Shown one piece after another: positions 55,677-63,310 of a stretch of 64,000 bases of DNA. Numbering within the stretch: position 1 is the first letter of the stretch; every line of letters starts with the position of its first letter. Source of the DNA: G965218495 sp965262785 (GTDB lineage: Bacteria > Bacteroidota > Rhodothermia > Rhodothermales > Bin80); the NCBI GenBank assembly GCA_965262785.1, contig OZ253559.1, forward strand, positions 3,596,001 to 3,660,000. Reading direction: 5' to 3'. Below the pieces are notes generated by a model, which saw only the letters and a list, made by a program, of their open reading frames with translations, was not told the DNA's origin and did no database searches. Made by a program: the position numbers and the translations under genes.

Positions 55677-57518
55677 TTGTCTGACTTGACTGGACATTCG
55701 GCACTTGTAAGCGCCGGGACACATGAGTTCCGCACGCATACGTGCGGATCCCTTACCGCTGAAGATATTGGCCGAGACGTCATCCTGAAGGGGTGGGTCG
55801 ATACACGCCGCGACCTGGGCGGCGTGATCTTTATTGATCTGCGCGACCGGTACGGGCTCACACAGATCGTGTTTTCTCCGCAGGACCACGCGCAAAGCCA
55901 CGAGGCAGCAGACGGGCTCCGTAGCGAGTATGTGATCAGCGTGAAGGGCCGCGTCAGACGACGCTCCAAAGAGACCGTCAACGCCAAGCTGCCCACGGGA
56001 CATCTGGAAGTCCGAATTCACGACTTGGCGATCCTGGCCACTTCGGCCCCGCTACCCTTTGCCGTTTCGGGGCACGCCCAGAAGAGTCAGCTTGCCAATG
56101 AAGAAATTCGGCTACGCTACCGGTACCTCGACCTTAGACGTCCGGCAATGCAGGCGCGCCTTCTGGTACGTCACCGCACGTATCAGGTGATCCACCGGTA
56201 CTTTGATCTGCACGAATTTGTCGAAGTCGAAACTCCGGTGCTCATGAAATCGACACCGGAAGGAGCCCGAGACTATCTCGTGCCGAGTCGTGTGCACCCG
56301 GGCAGGTTTTATGCACTGCCTCAGAGTCCACAAACCTACAAGCAGTTGCTGATGGTCGCGGGCCTGGACCGATATGTACAGATCGTCAAGTGCTTTCGGG
56401 ACGAAGACTTGCGGGCAGATCGACAGCCGGAATTTACGCAGATTGATTGTGAGATCAGCTTCGCCACCGAAGCCCAGGTCCAGACGCTTACTGAAGGGCT
56501 CATGTGCGCTCTCTGGCAAGAAGTGCTAGGCGTTCCGCTGCAGGCGCCATTTAGGCGCATAACGTATGCTGACGCGCTGCGGCGTTACGGCTCTGACAAG
56601 CCGGACCTGCGTTTTGGCTTGGAGCTTGTGGATCTCAGCGCCGCCTTTCAAGGGTCCGGCTTTCGAGTATTTGATGCCGCTCTGGCCAGCAAGGGTGCAG
56701 TCATGGGCCTTGTCGCACCGGGTATGGGGGAGCGCGGCCGAGGATACATGGATAGGCTCGACAAGGTGGTCGTACGCAGGCGAATTGGTGCGGGAGGCCT
56801 GATCTATGTGCGCCTGCCCGCAAGCGGTACGACACCCACATGCTCTGTCAAGGAAAACGTGCTTCCGCGTAGATTCGTAGACGAGGCGGTACGGCACAGC
56901 GGCGCCCGGGCCGGCGACCTGCTCCTCATCCTGTGCGGCACCGCGCCGAAGGTCTTCGAGCAGATGGGTGCGCTGCGCCTTCATATGGCCGATGAGCTGG
57001 GCCTCTTGGAGGGCACATCAGACTGGATATTTGCGTGGATCACGGAGTTTCCACTTCTGGAGTGGAGCGCAGATGAGAAACGGCACACCGCCGTGCACCA
57101 CCCGTTCACCTCGCCCCACCCCGACGACATGGACATGCTTTTCGAGAATCCGGGAAGAGTCCGGGCCCGAGCCTATGATCTGGTGCTTAACGGGCATGAG
57201 ATCGGCGGAGGCTCCATTCGGATTCATAACATGCGGCTGCAGCAGCACATGTTCAAGCTCCTGGGAATAGACGAAGAAGAAGCGAAATACCGGTTCGGGT
57301 ACCTGCTGGATGCGCTCCGCTTTGGCGCGCCGCCGCATGGCGGCATCGCCCTGGGCTTGGACCGCATCGTTATGCTGATGACCGGCACCGACTCGCTGCG
57401 GGATGTAATTGCGTTTCCGAAGACGCAAAGCGCGCAAGAGCCCATGTCCAACTCGCCGTCCACGGTCGAACCTGCCAACCTGGACGAGCTGCACATTTCG
57501 CTTAGGGTGCCTGAATAG
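55677..57518 (+). CDS. aspS: Aspartyl-tRNA synthetase
   Basis: A class II synthetase of 613 residues. The N-terminal OB-fold has HTCGSLTAEDIGRDVILKGWVDTRRDLGGVIFIDLRDRYG, cited as about residues 21-60. Class II motif 1 is HRYFDLHEFVEVETPVL, motif 2 FRDEDLRADRQPEFTQID and motif 3 GIALGLDRIVMLMTG. The insertion GAD domain between motifs 2 and 3 is present, as in bacterial-type AspRS. The start appears to be TTG at 55677; no ATG is close to the conserved N-terminus. The pyrophosphatase-like gene follows after 4 bases. Confidence 0.95.
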   Translation: MSDLTGHSALVSAGTHEFRTHTCGSLTAEDIGRDVILKGWVDTRRDLGGVIFIDLRDRYGLTQIVFSPQDHAQSHEAADGLRSEYVISVKGRVRRRSKETVNAKLPTGHLEVRIHDLAILATSAPLPFAVSGHAQKSQLANEEIRLRYRYLDLRRPAMQARLLVRHRTYQVIHRYFDLHEFVEVETPVLMKSTPEGARDYLVPSRVHPGRFYALPQSPQTYKQLLMVAGLDRYVQIVKCFRDEDLRADRQPEFTQIDCEISFATEAQVQTLTEGLMCALWQEVLGVPLQAPFRRITYADALRRYGSDKPDLRFGLELVDLSAAFQGSGFRVFDAALASKGAVMGLVAPGMGERGRGYMDRLDKVVVRRRIGAGGLIYVRLPASGTTPTCSVKENVLPRRFVDEAVRHSGARAGDLLLILCGTAPKVFEQMGALRLHMADELGLLEGTSDWIFAWITEFPLLEWSADEKRHTAVHHPFTSPHPDDMDMLFENPGRVRARAYDLVLNGHEIGGGSIRIHNMRLQQHMFKLLGIDEEEAKYRFGYLLDALRFGAPPHGGIALGLDRIVMLMTGTDSLRDVIAFPKTQSAQEPMSNSPSTVEPANLDELHISLRVPE

Positions 57519-57522
57519 CCCC

Positions 57523-57924
57523 ATGGCACTGGTCGAAACAGTTCACGAGCACTTCCGGTGGAAGGCCTGGGAGCAGCTGATAGCACAAAACGGGTTTACC
57601 ATTGACCGGCCAATCCACACGGCTCATCCGGTGTGGCAGGACATCGTTTATCCGATGGACTACGGGTATGTTAACGGCACAGTCAGCTCCGATGGTGAAG
57701 GCGTAGACCTGTTTGTCGGGACCGCCCCGCTTGGGCTTGTAGGACTCATCATGACGCGCGATCATCGCAAGGGGGATCGTGAATTCAAGCTTCTGTACAA
57801 CTGCACGCCGCCAGAGATATATCTTGCTCACGGATTCATTAACTTTGACTATACACGAATGGAAGGCACGCTCATTTTGCGCCAAACCATGCGTTCCTTG
57901 TGGGAAATTGTTGGAGTGTACTGA
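57523..57924 (+). CDS. Inorganic pyrophosphatase-family protein, short
   Basis: A 133-residue protein with family I pyrophosphatase motifs: HPVWQDIVYPMDYGYVNGTVSSDGEGVDLFV (about residues 35-64), in which YPMDYGYV and DGEGVDLFV carry key metal and phosphate ligands. It is shorter than typical PPases (about 170-220) and lacks the second metal-binding DxxxxE/D stretch clearly. It starts 4 bases after aspS, and pyrophosphate removal would help the synthetase. The call as a PPase relative is fair; full catalytic competence is not assured. Confidence 0.72.
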   Translation: MALVETVHEHFRWKAWEQLIAQNGFTIDRPIHTAHPVWQDIVYPMDYGYVNGTVSSDGEGVDLFVGTAPLGLVGLIMTRDHRKGDREFKLLYNCTPPEIYLAHGFINFDYTRMEGTLILRQTMRSLWEIVGVY

Positions 57925-58020
57925 TCTTCAGCGCGAACCCTGAAGCCTAGCACGCGTTATATTATGTTGCATCGCTTCATGCGGGCTTTTGCCCAACGCG
58001 TTGCAGTTCTGTGACATGCT

Positions 58021-58449
58021 GATCCCATAGCTCAGTTGGTAGAGCATCTGACTTCAACACGGAGCCTTGTGCAGGAAACTGCGCAAGTGGAGGCTGCTGT
58101 ATGCTGGGACGCCCTAAAGCCTGGGCTACGCTGTCACGCGTGACAATGTCCAGGATAGATGGGTAATCAGCAGGCAACCCTGGAAGGACGGTCGGCAAGG
58201 CGCCTTAGGTCGTGACAACTGAAGGTACCTCGATTGCCCGGCCTTCCGGCGGGTCACGCACCCGCTATGCTGCGGCGATTAATGGCCGCAAAGCCCGGGA
58301 GAGCCCTCAGAGGCCATACGCAGCCCACCCTCCTCGCCTTGCGCGACGGGTGAAGAGATGGTCCAGGCTACAACGCCACCATGGCGGCCGGTGAAAGCCG
58401 GTGTGGTAGGTTAATCAGAGGGTCCCAGGTTCGAGCCCTGGTGGGATCA
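58021..58449 (+). tRNA. tRNA-Lys(UUU), split by a group I intron
   Basis: The exons are 58021-58054 and 58411-58449. Joined, they give a full cloverleaf: acceptor GATCCCA/TGGGATC, D arm GCTC-AGTTGGTA-GAGC, anticodon stem TCTGA/TCAGA with loop CTTTTAA (anticodon UUU), variable GGGTC, and T arm CCAGG-TTCGAGC-CCTGG, then A73. CCA is not encoded. The intron sits after the first anticodon base (U34), the site used by the cyanobacterial tRNA-Leu(UAA) intron. Confidence 0.92.
58055..58410 (+). ncRNA. Group I intron (IC3-like) in tRNA-Lys(UUU)
   Basis: The intron is 356 nt. P1: the exon end CTT pairs with GAG in ACGGAGCC just inside the intron, leaving the U.G pair at the 5' splice site. P2 region: GAGCCTTG, then GGAAAC, then CAAG, as in cyanobacterial tRNA introns. 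P7: GCCA (58313-58316) pairs with TGGT (58359-58362), in the same context where the Azoarcus tRNA-Ile intron has ACUA and UAGU, a compensatory change. The 3' core reads GTGAAGAGATGGTCCAGG, and the last base is G (58410), as required. No homing endonuclease frame is present. Confidence 0.9.
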
Positions 58450-58481
58450 CATCGGCGCCAACGTGCGCCACGCACCCCTTT

Positions 58482-58565
58482 GCCCGGGTGGCGGAATAGG
58501 TAGACGCGCTGTCTTGAGGGGGCAGTGCCCTCATGGGCGTGCTGGTTCGACTCCAGTCCCGGGCA
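58482..58565 (+). tRNA. tRNA-Leu(GAG)
   Basis: A long-variable-arm tRNA: acceptor GCCCGGG/CCCGGGC, D arm with GGAATAGGTAGAC, anticodon stem CTGTC/GGCAG with loop TTGAGGG (anticodon GAG), a long variable arm TGCCCTCATGGGCGTG and T arm CTGGTTCGACTCCAG. A73 follows; CCA is not encoded in full. It lies 32 bases after the split tRNA-Lys, so the two are probably co-transcribed. Confidence 0.93.
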
Positions 58566-58846
58566 CCGGTTTTCGCCAGCTTTGGTCGCAGGAATTAAGC
58601 CTTGATTTGTCGGCATGGCTCGCCGCCGTAGCGTACTTGCAGTTTTTGCACTCCTTTTCCCGGCCGCGCTCGCCGTCGCACAGACGCCATGGCCTGGGAA
58701 ATCATGGCCTACCGCTTCGCCTGAATCACGGGGCCTGTCGCCCGCTCCACTTGATGCCCTTGATGCCACTATTCAGCAGGGTCTCTACGGCAATGTTGAC
58801 CGCCTGGTGGTGGTGAAAGATGGCTACCTCGTCCTCAGCGGAACTT

Positions 58847-60817
58847 TGTCACTTTATTTTTTCCAAGAGCCAGTAAGTACCCTTCAGACAGTCACTTACG
58901 AAAACTGTCTTTTTCTATAGCACTACCATTTCAGGGTCGTTTTGTGTGCGCCTTGTAGGTGTAGTTGTGAGGCTTGAGGCCCATAATCATGGCGATCTGG
59001 CGCTGGAGCGGACCTTGGTCTGCATCCTTCTTCAACAGAATGCAGGAGCGCCGGTCTGTTGGCAATACGGTCGTGATCCGGTGCCACCGGTTCAGCTCAA
59101 ACTGCAGCGTGGTCCAGCTGCTGTGGAGGTCATACTGCTTCAGCTTCGTGCGAATGAGTTGCACCGCCTGATAGGCCAGTACCGAGAGGAAGATGTGTGT
59201 CCGGATGCGCTCATCCTTGCTGTGGTATAGGGGACGCATGCCCAACTCGGACTTCAGCGAACGAAACGTGCGCTCGATGTCTGCAAGCTTCCAGTATGTG
59301 CGTGCGATTTGCGAGGCAGACCAGTCCGTGTGGCTGGTATGCAGGATGTAGCCGCCCGATGCTTGCGTCTGCTGCTCAAACGCAGACAGGTGCGTAAAGG
59401 TGACCGCCTTCGCGTGCGTACTGTCCTTTTTGCGCAAGACATCGATCTTGTACTGGTACGAGACGCGCTTATGCCTTTCGAGCTCGCGACCGAGTCTGCG
59501 TTGCACCTTGTCGTATTCCTTGACGCAGCGGGGCTTGGAGAGTCCCTCGTGCAGGGTTTTCAGCGCAGCCTCGAACTTTGCGCGCCTGGTGTTCAGTATG
59601 CGATCACCGGTGGCCTTGCGTGCCTCGCTATGCAGGTAGACTTGCAGCGTTCCCTCTTGCTGCTCCAGGCGCCAGGCTTTGATGGAGACCCCGCTTTGTG
59701 TATTCCAGCACTCCTCCGGCGCGCGTTCAGGGGGTGGCGGCGCCTGCGTGCGCTGCACACAGATCCAATCCAGTCCCTTCGACCGCAAGTACGCCACATT
59801 GGCGCGCGTGGCTATGCCCGCGTCCATGATGACGGTCGCACGAGCGCCATTGAGCCTCTCCATGGCCTGTTGAAGCGTCTTTGGTTCGCTGGCATTGCCA
59901 GCAAGGACGGCTGCGCCACGCACAAAGCCGGACGCGTCCAGCATTAAGGCCAACGTCACCAACGGACAATCCGATCGCTTTTCCTTGCTTCGTCCATACG
60001 CCAGGAGCGCGCCTTTCTTGCGACCCGTGTAGAATGTGTTGGTCAGATCATACAAGATGAGCGTCTCACCAAAGCCCAACAGCCGCTGCGCATTGCCATA
60101 GAGTCCGTCCATAAGCGCTTCGCGCAGCGCATACAGCCGATCGCCTACGCGGTACAGCGTACTTGCGCACGGGGCCTCCAGCTGCACCAGCTCCAAAATG
60201 GCGGAGGCCTTCATCATCCACTGGTACGTATGCGCCTCACTTCCGGGCGACAACATGCGCCCAACCACCAGAACCAGGGCCATGCGAATAGCATCTTCTC
60301 GCATGCCCAGCGCGCGTAGCAGCGCCGTGAAGCCGAGTTGCTCCAAGGCTTGCAGGCATACGCGCTCGCCGCCGACCGTGCGTGTATCCGGATGATGCAC
60401 TGCGTCGGTAATGATGGCGTCGCGGTCGTCGCGTCCGGCGTCCACATCGTAGTCCTTCTCACGCAGCCGGCGCACGATCTCGTCCACGGCGCATTCGATC
60501 TTCTCATCCTCCAGCGGTAGTGCGCGCTGTCCGCGCAGTGCCAGCTCAACCCGCTTGGTTACGGTGGGCCAGTCGGCTTCGGCAATGTCAAAGTCCTGGC
60601 CAAGGTTCAGGATGGTTTTTTGATTGGGCTGGCCATTGACACGTCGGCATTCGAGCAGTCCGTATCCGGTGCGTTGCGTTGCATCTTTGAGCTTGTAGAC
60701 TCTCCTGCGGATGTACACGGCGCAGTCGTATTGGCCTGCGCCCAATATAGCGGGTGGGGGCGTTGCCTGTGTGAAGTATTGATGAATAACACTAAAATAG
60801 CACTACAACAGACTTCA
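58847..60817 (-). mobile_element. IS1634-family insertion sequence, copy 2 (ends approximate)
   Basis: Contains an intact 604-residue transposase. The left border is taken near GTCACTTTA at about 58849 and the right border near GCACTACAACAGAC at about 60800-60813, both related to copy 1. No target duplication is seen, as expected if neighbouring DNA was deleted. Confidence 0.55.
58931..60745 (-). CDS. IS1634-family transposase, second type
   Basis: A 604-residue protein with the same layout as the transposase at 19754-21568. The first Asp is in LILYDLTNTFYTGRKKG, the second in VIMDAGIATRANVAYLRSKG and the Glu in ADIERTFRSLKSELGMRPLYH. LLAYGRSKEKRSDCPLVTLALML is nearly the same in both copies, whereas the N-terminal 130 residues differ strongly. 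The frame is intact. It sits in the serine hydrolase pseudogene. Confidence 0.92.
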   Translation of the reverse strand: MGAGQYDCAVYIRRRVYKLKDATQRTGYGLLECRRVNGQPNQKTILNLGQDFDIAEADWPTVTKRVELALRGQRALPLEDEKIECAVDEIVRRLREKDYDVDAGRDDRDAIITDAVHHPDTRTVGGERVCLQALEQLGFTALLRALGMREDAIRMALVLVVGRMLSPGSEAHTYQWMMKASAILELVQLEAPCASTLYRVGDRLYALREALMDGLYGNAQRLLGFGETLILYDLTNTFYTGRKKGALLAYGRSKEKRSDCPLVTLALMLDASGFVRGAAVLAGNASEPKTLQQAMERLNGARATVIMDAGIATRANVAYLRSKGLDWICVQRTQAPPPPERAPEECWNTQSGVSIKAWRLEQQEGTLQVYLHSEARKATGDRILNTRRAKFEAALKTLHEGLSKPRCVKEYDKVQRRLGRELERHKRVSYQYKIDVLRKKDSTHAKAVTFTHLSAFEQQTQASGGYILHTSHTDWSASQIARTYWKLADIERTFRSLKSELGMRPLYHSKDERIRTHIFLSVLAYQAVQLIRTKLKQYDLHSSWTTLQFELNRWHRITTVLPTDRRSCILLKKDADQGPLQRQIAMIMGLKPHNYTYKAHTKRP

Positions 60818-60823
60818 TCAATA
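60777..60823. repeat. 10-bp inverted repeat at the right border of the IS1634-type copy 2
   Basis: TATTGATGAA at 60777-60786 and TTCATCAATA at 60814-60823 are perfect inverse copies around the putative IS end. The stretch is AT-rich compared with its surroundings. Confidence 0.6.
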
Positions 60824-61263
60824 ATAACGGTTATAAACCCTATGAGTACTAGATGATAATCGAGTTAAAGTCGCCTATTTTAACCGTGCCCACACCTCGT
60901 CCCTCGGCAAAAGTGACAAACTTCCGCCTAGAAGCCGAGCAGCTTGCGAAGATCGGGTACCTGTATCTGCGCGGAGGCATGTGGAACGACCAGCGTATCC
61001 TCGACGAATCATTTGTTAAGCAGGCTACCGCCCGCCAAGTGGATCAGGTTAACCGATTTGGATGGGGCTACGGCTACCAGTGGTGGCGGCTGGATCAAGA
61101 CGGTGCCACGATCTGGGCTGGACTGGGATTCGGCGGTCAGTACTTGCTCGTCATTCCCGAGCACGACCTAGTAGGGGTCATCAACAGCTGGAACATTTTC
61201 GGCGAGCGCGTGCAAAACGTGCTCCCAGCTTTTATTGATGCCCTTTTGGCCACTACGAATTGA

Positions 61264-61449
61264 AGGCTGTGCTGCCAAGCATTCTGCCCCACAGCCAGTA
61301 TCAGATTTGCCTATTCCCCGCTTGGACCCACTACGCGAGGACACTGGGAGACCGCTTCGGGCGAGAGCTCCGCAATCAGTATCGTTTTGTGCAGAATGTG
61401 GACGCCACTCCCCGCACAGTTAGCATTGGTAATTCATTTGCGTATCCTC
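61264..61449. other. Short gap between converging genes
   Basis: About 190 bases between the serine hydrolase remnant and the lipoprotein gene. No gene is recognised. Confidence 0.3.
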
Positions 61450-62049
61450 CTAGCATGAGAACCAAAGAAGGTTGCGCCTGACGACCCGGTACGCGGGTTG
61501 GTACGCCGAGCGATAGCGCTGCGAGTGGTGCACAGGCGCGTGGCCTTCAGCCGCACGCGCCGCAAAGTAGGCCTGCATCTCCTCCACCGAGTATGGCAGC
61601 TTGCCTGAGGCCGCCGCGGATTCCGCATACTCCCAGAAGCGCTCCAGCCGAGCCACAGAGCCTTCGTGGGTGTAGGCGGTTTGCACAATGGCGCTGGCTA
61701 ACGCCTTCGGGTCCTCACCCGTCTGGTTGAATGCCCCCAAGTTGACGCGAACAAGTTTTTCCGACGGAGATATGGGGTCGCACAATGGCCCGTGATTCTC
61801 ACCGCGCAGCAACCTGATTTCACTCAGCAGGTACTTGCTAGCCATCTGGCTGTCCACCACTGCGTGCTCGCTAAGCATGGTGGCCTGGTGGACCAGCTTG
61901 TAAACATCCTGAAGCTGCGTTAACGGGTAACGCGCGTGCTGCCGCTCAAGGACCTTGACAAAACGCCGCTCTTCAAGCAGGTTGCACCCCGAAATCAACA
62001 CCAGGAGAAAAACCAAAGCCGGCACTCGAGGCAGGGATATCATTCGCAT
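61450..62049 (-). CDS. Small lipoprotein of unknown function
   Basis: A 199-residue protein with a lipoprotein signal, VFLLVLISGCNLLE, Cys near residue 22. The rest is helical and charged, with no repeat and no family I can name (ERQHARYPLTQLQDVYKLVHQA, GSVARLERFWEYAESAA). It starts only 4 bases after the citrate synthase stop on the same strand, so the two are likely co-transcribed, though a functional link is not implied. Confidence 0.65.
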   Translation of the reverse strand: MRMISLPRVPALVFLLVLISGCNLLEERRFVKVLERQHARYPLTQLQDVYKLVHQATMLSEHAVVDSQMASKYLLSEIRLLRGENHGPLCDPISPSEKLVRVNLGAFNQTGEDPKALASAIVQTAYTHEGSVARLERFWEYAESAAASGKLPYSVEEMQAYFAARAAEGHAPVHHSQRYRSAYQPAYRVVRRNLLWFSC

Positions 62050-62053
62050 GCAA

Positions 62054-63310
62054 TCAGCGGTTCTCTAAGGCTAAGAATGGCCGACGAGCCGGGCCCATAT
62101 AAATCTGTCGCGGACGATGAAGCCGGTCCCGGTTGTCACGCATCTCCTTATAGTGAGCGATCCAACCCGGCAGGCGCCCAAGCGCGAACAACACGGTAAA
62201 CATGCTTGTCGGCAGTCCCATCGCACGGTAAACGATGCCACTATAGAAGTCGAGATTCGGGTACAGCCTGCGCTCTACAAAGTATTCGTCCTCCAGGGCA
62301 ACACGCTCCAGGTTCTTAGCGATGTCAAGCAGCGGATCTGTTTGATCGAGCAGATTCAACAATTGGTCGGCCGTTTTCTTGATCAGCCGCGCACGTGGAT
62401 CAAAATTCTTGTACACCCGATGCCCGAAGCCCATGAGCCGGAACGGGTCGCTACGGTCCTTTGCCTTTGCAATGTACTTGCCGTAGTTCGCGCCATCTGC
62501 CTGGATGGCCTGCAGCATTTTGATAACTGCCATGTTGGCGCCACCGTGCAAGGGCCCCGAAAGCGCGCTGATACCTGTAGAAATCGTGGAGAATAGGTCT
62601 GCTCCACTACTGCCCACCATGCGCACCGTCGAGGTGCTGCAATTTTGTTCATGATCCGCGTGGAGAATCAGCAGCATGTCCAGCGTCTTGCGGATGACTG
62701 GGGACACGGTGTATTTCTCCGTTGGCACGGCAAACATCATGTGTAGGAAATCCGCCACAAAGTCGAGGTCGTTGCGCGGATATACGAACGGCTGGCCGAT
62801 TGATTTCTTGTATGAAAACGCAGCAATCGTCTTCAGCTTAGCAAGCATCCGCACGATGTTGAGGTCATCGTTGGTATCGTAATACGAGGACAGCGATGCC
62901 ACCATGGCCGAAAGCACACTCATCGGCTGTGCCTTCGGTGGAAACCCTTCGTAAAACTTCTTCATGTCCTCGTGCAGCAGCGTATGCTGCGAGAGTTGAA
63001 GTCTGAATCGCTGCAACTCCGACATCGTTGGCAAAGCACCGAAAACCAGCAGATGCATCACCTCGACAAATGATGCGCTTTCGGCGAGATCTTCGATGGC
63101 GTATCCGCGGTAGCGCAGCACGCCGCGCTCTCCGTCGATATACGTAATCGCGCTTGTACATGAACCGGTGTTGCCATACCCTGGGTCAAGGGTGATTGCG
63201 TTACTGGACTTGCGAAGCTTGCCTATGTCGATGCCGACCTCGCGCTCGGTGCCTACAAGAACGGGAAGGTCGAGTTCGCGGTTGTGAATAGAAAGGGTAG
63301 CTTTGGACAT
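62054..63310 (-). CDS. gltA: Citrate synthase
   Basis: Citrate synthase condenses oxaloacetate and acetyl-CoA at the entry of the TCA cycle. This 418-residue enzyme is of the bacterial type II kind, as shown by the N-terminal beta-rich domain (LSIHNRELDLPVLVGTEREVG) and ITYIDGERGVLRYRGYAIEDL. Active-site motifs are LHADHEQNCSTSTVRMVGS, SGPLHGGANMAVI and RLMGFGHRVYKNFDPRA, and the catalytic Asp is in YPNLDFYSGIVYRAMG. The start at 63310 is the first ATG before the conserved N-terminus. A lipoprotein gene follows closely on the same strand. Confidence 0.95.
   Translation of the reverse strand: MSKATLSIHNRELDLPVLVGTEREVGIDIGKLRKSSNAITLDPGYGNTGSCTSAITYIDGERGVLRYRGYAIEDLAESASFVEVMHLLVFGALPTMSELQRFRLQLSQHTLLHEDMKKFYEGFPPKAQPMSVLSAMVASLSSYYDTNDDLNIVRMLAKLKTIAAFSYKKSIGQPFVYPRNDLDFVADFLHMMFAVPTEKYTVSPVIRKTLDMLLILHADHEQNCSTSTVRMVGSSGADLFSTISTGISALSGPLHGGANMAVIKMLQAIQADGANYGKYIAKAKDRSDPFRLMGFGHRVYKNFDPRARLIKKTADQLLNLLDQTDPLLDIAKNLERVALEDEYFVERRLYPNLDFYSGIVYRAMGLPTSMFTVLFALGRLPGWIAHYKEMRDNRDRLHRPRQIYMGPARRPFLALENR

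Larger units (their letters stand above)
58615..61263 (+). pseudogene. Serine hydrolase (beta-lactamase class C family) split by an IS1634-type element with loss of the middle
   Basis: The N-terminal piece (58615 to about 58843) has a signal peptide (VLAVFALLFPAALAVAQ) and the family start SPESRGLSPAPLDALDATIQQG, then VDRLVVVKDGYLVLS. The C-terminal piece, from about 60880 to 61263, reads LEAEQLAKIGYLYLRGGMW, then GWGYGYQWWRL and LLVIPEHDLVGVINSW. The family's central 120-150 residues, with the SxxK and YxN catalytic motifs, are missing, so more than a simple insertion occurred: the IS arrival was accompanied or followed by a deletion. The product cannot be active. Confidence 0.85.
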
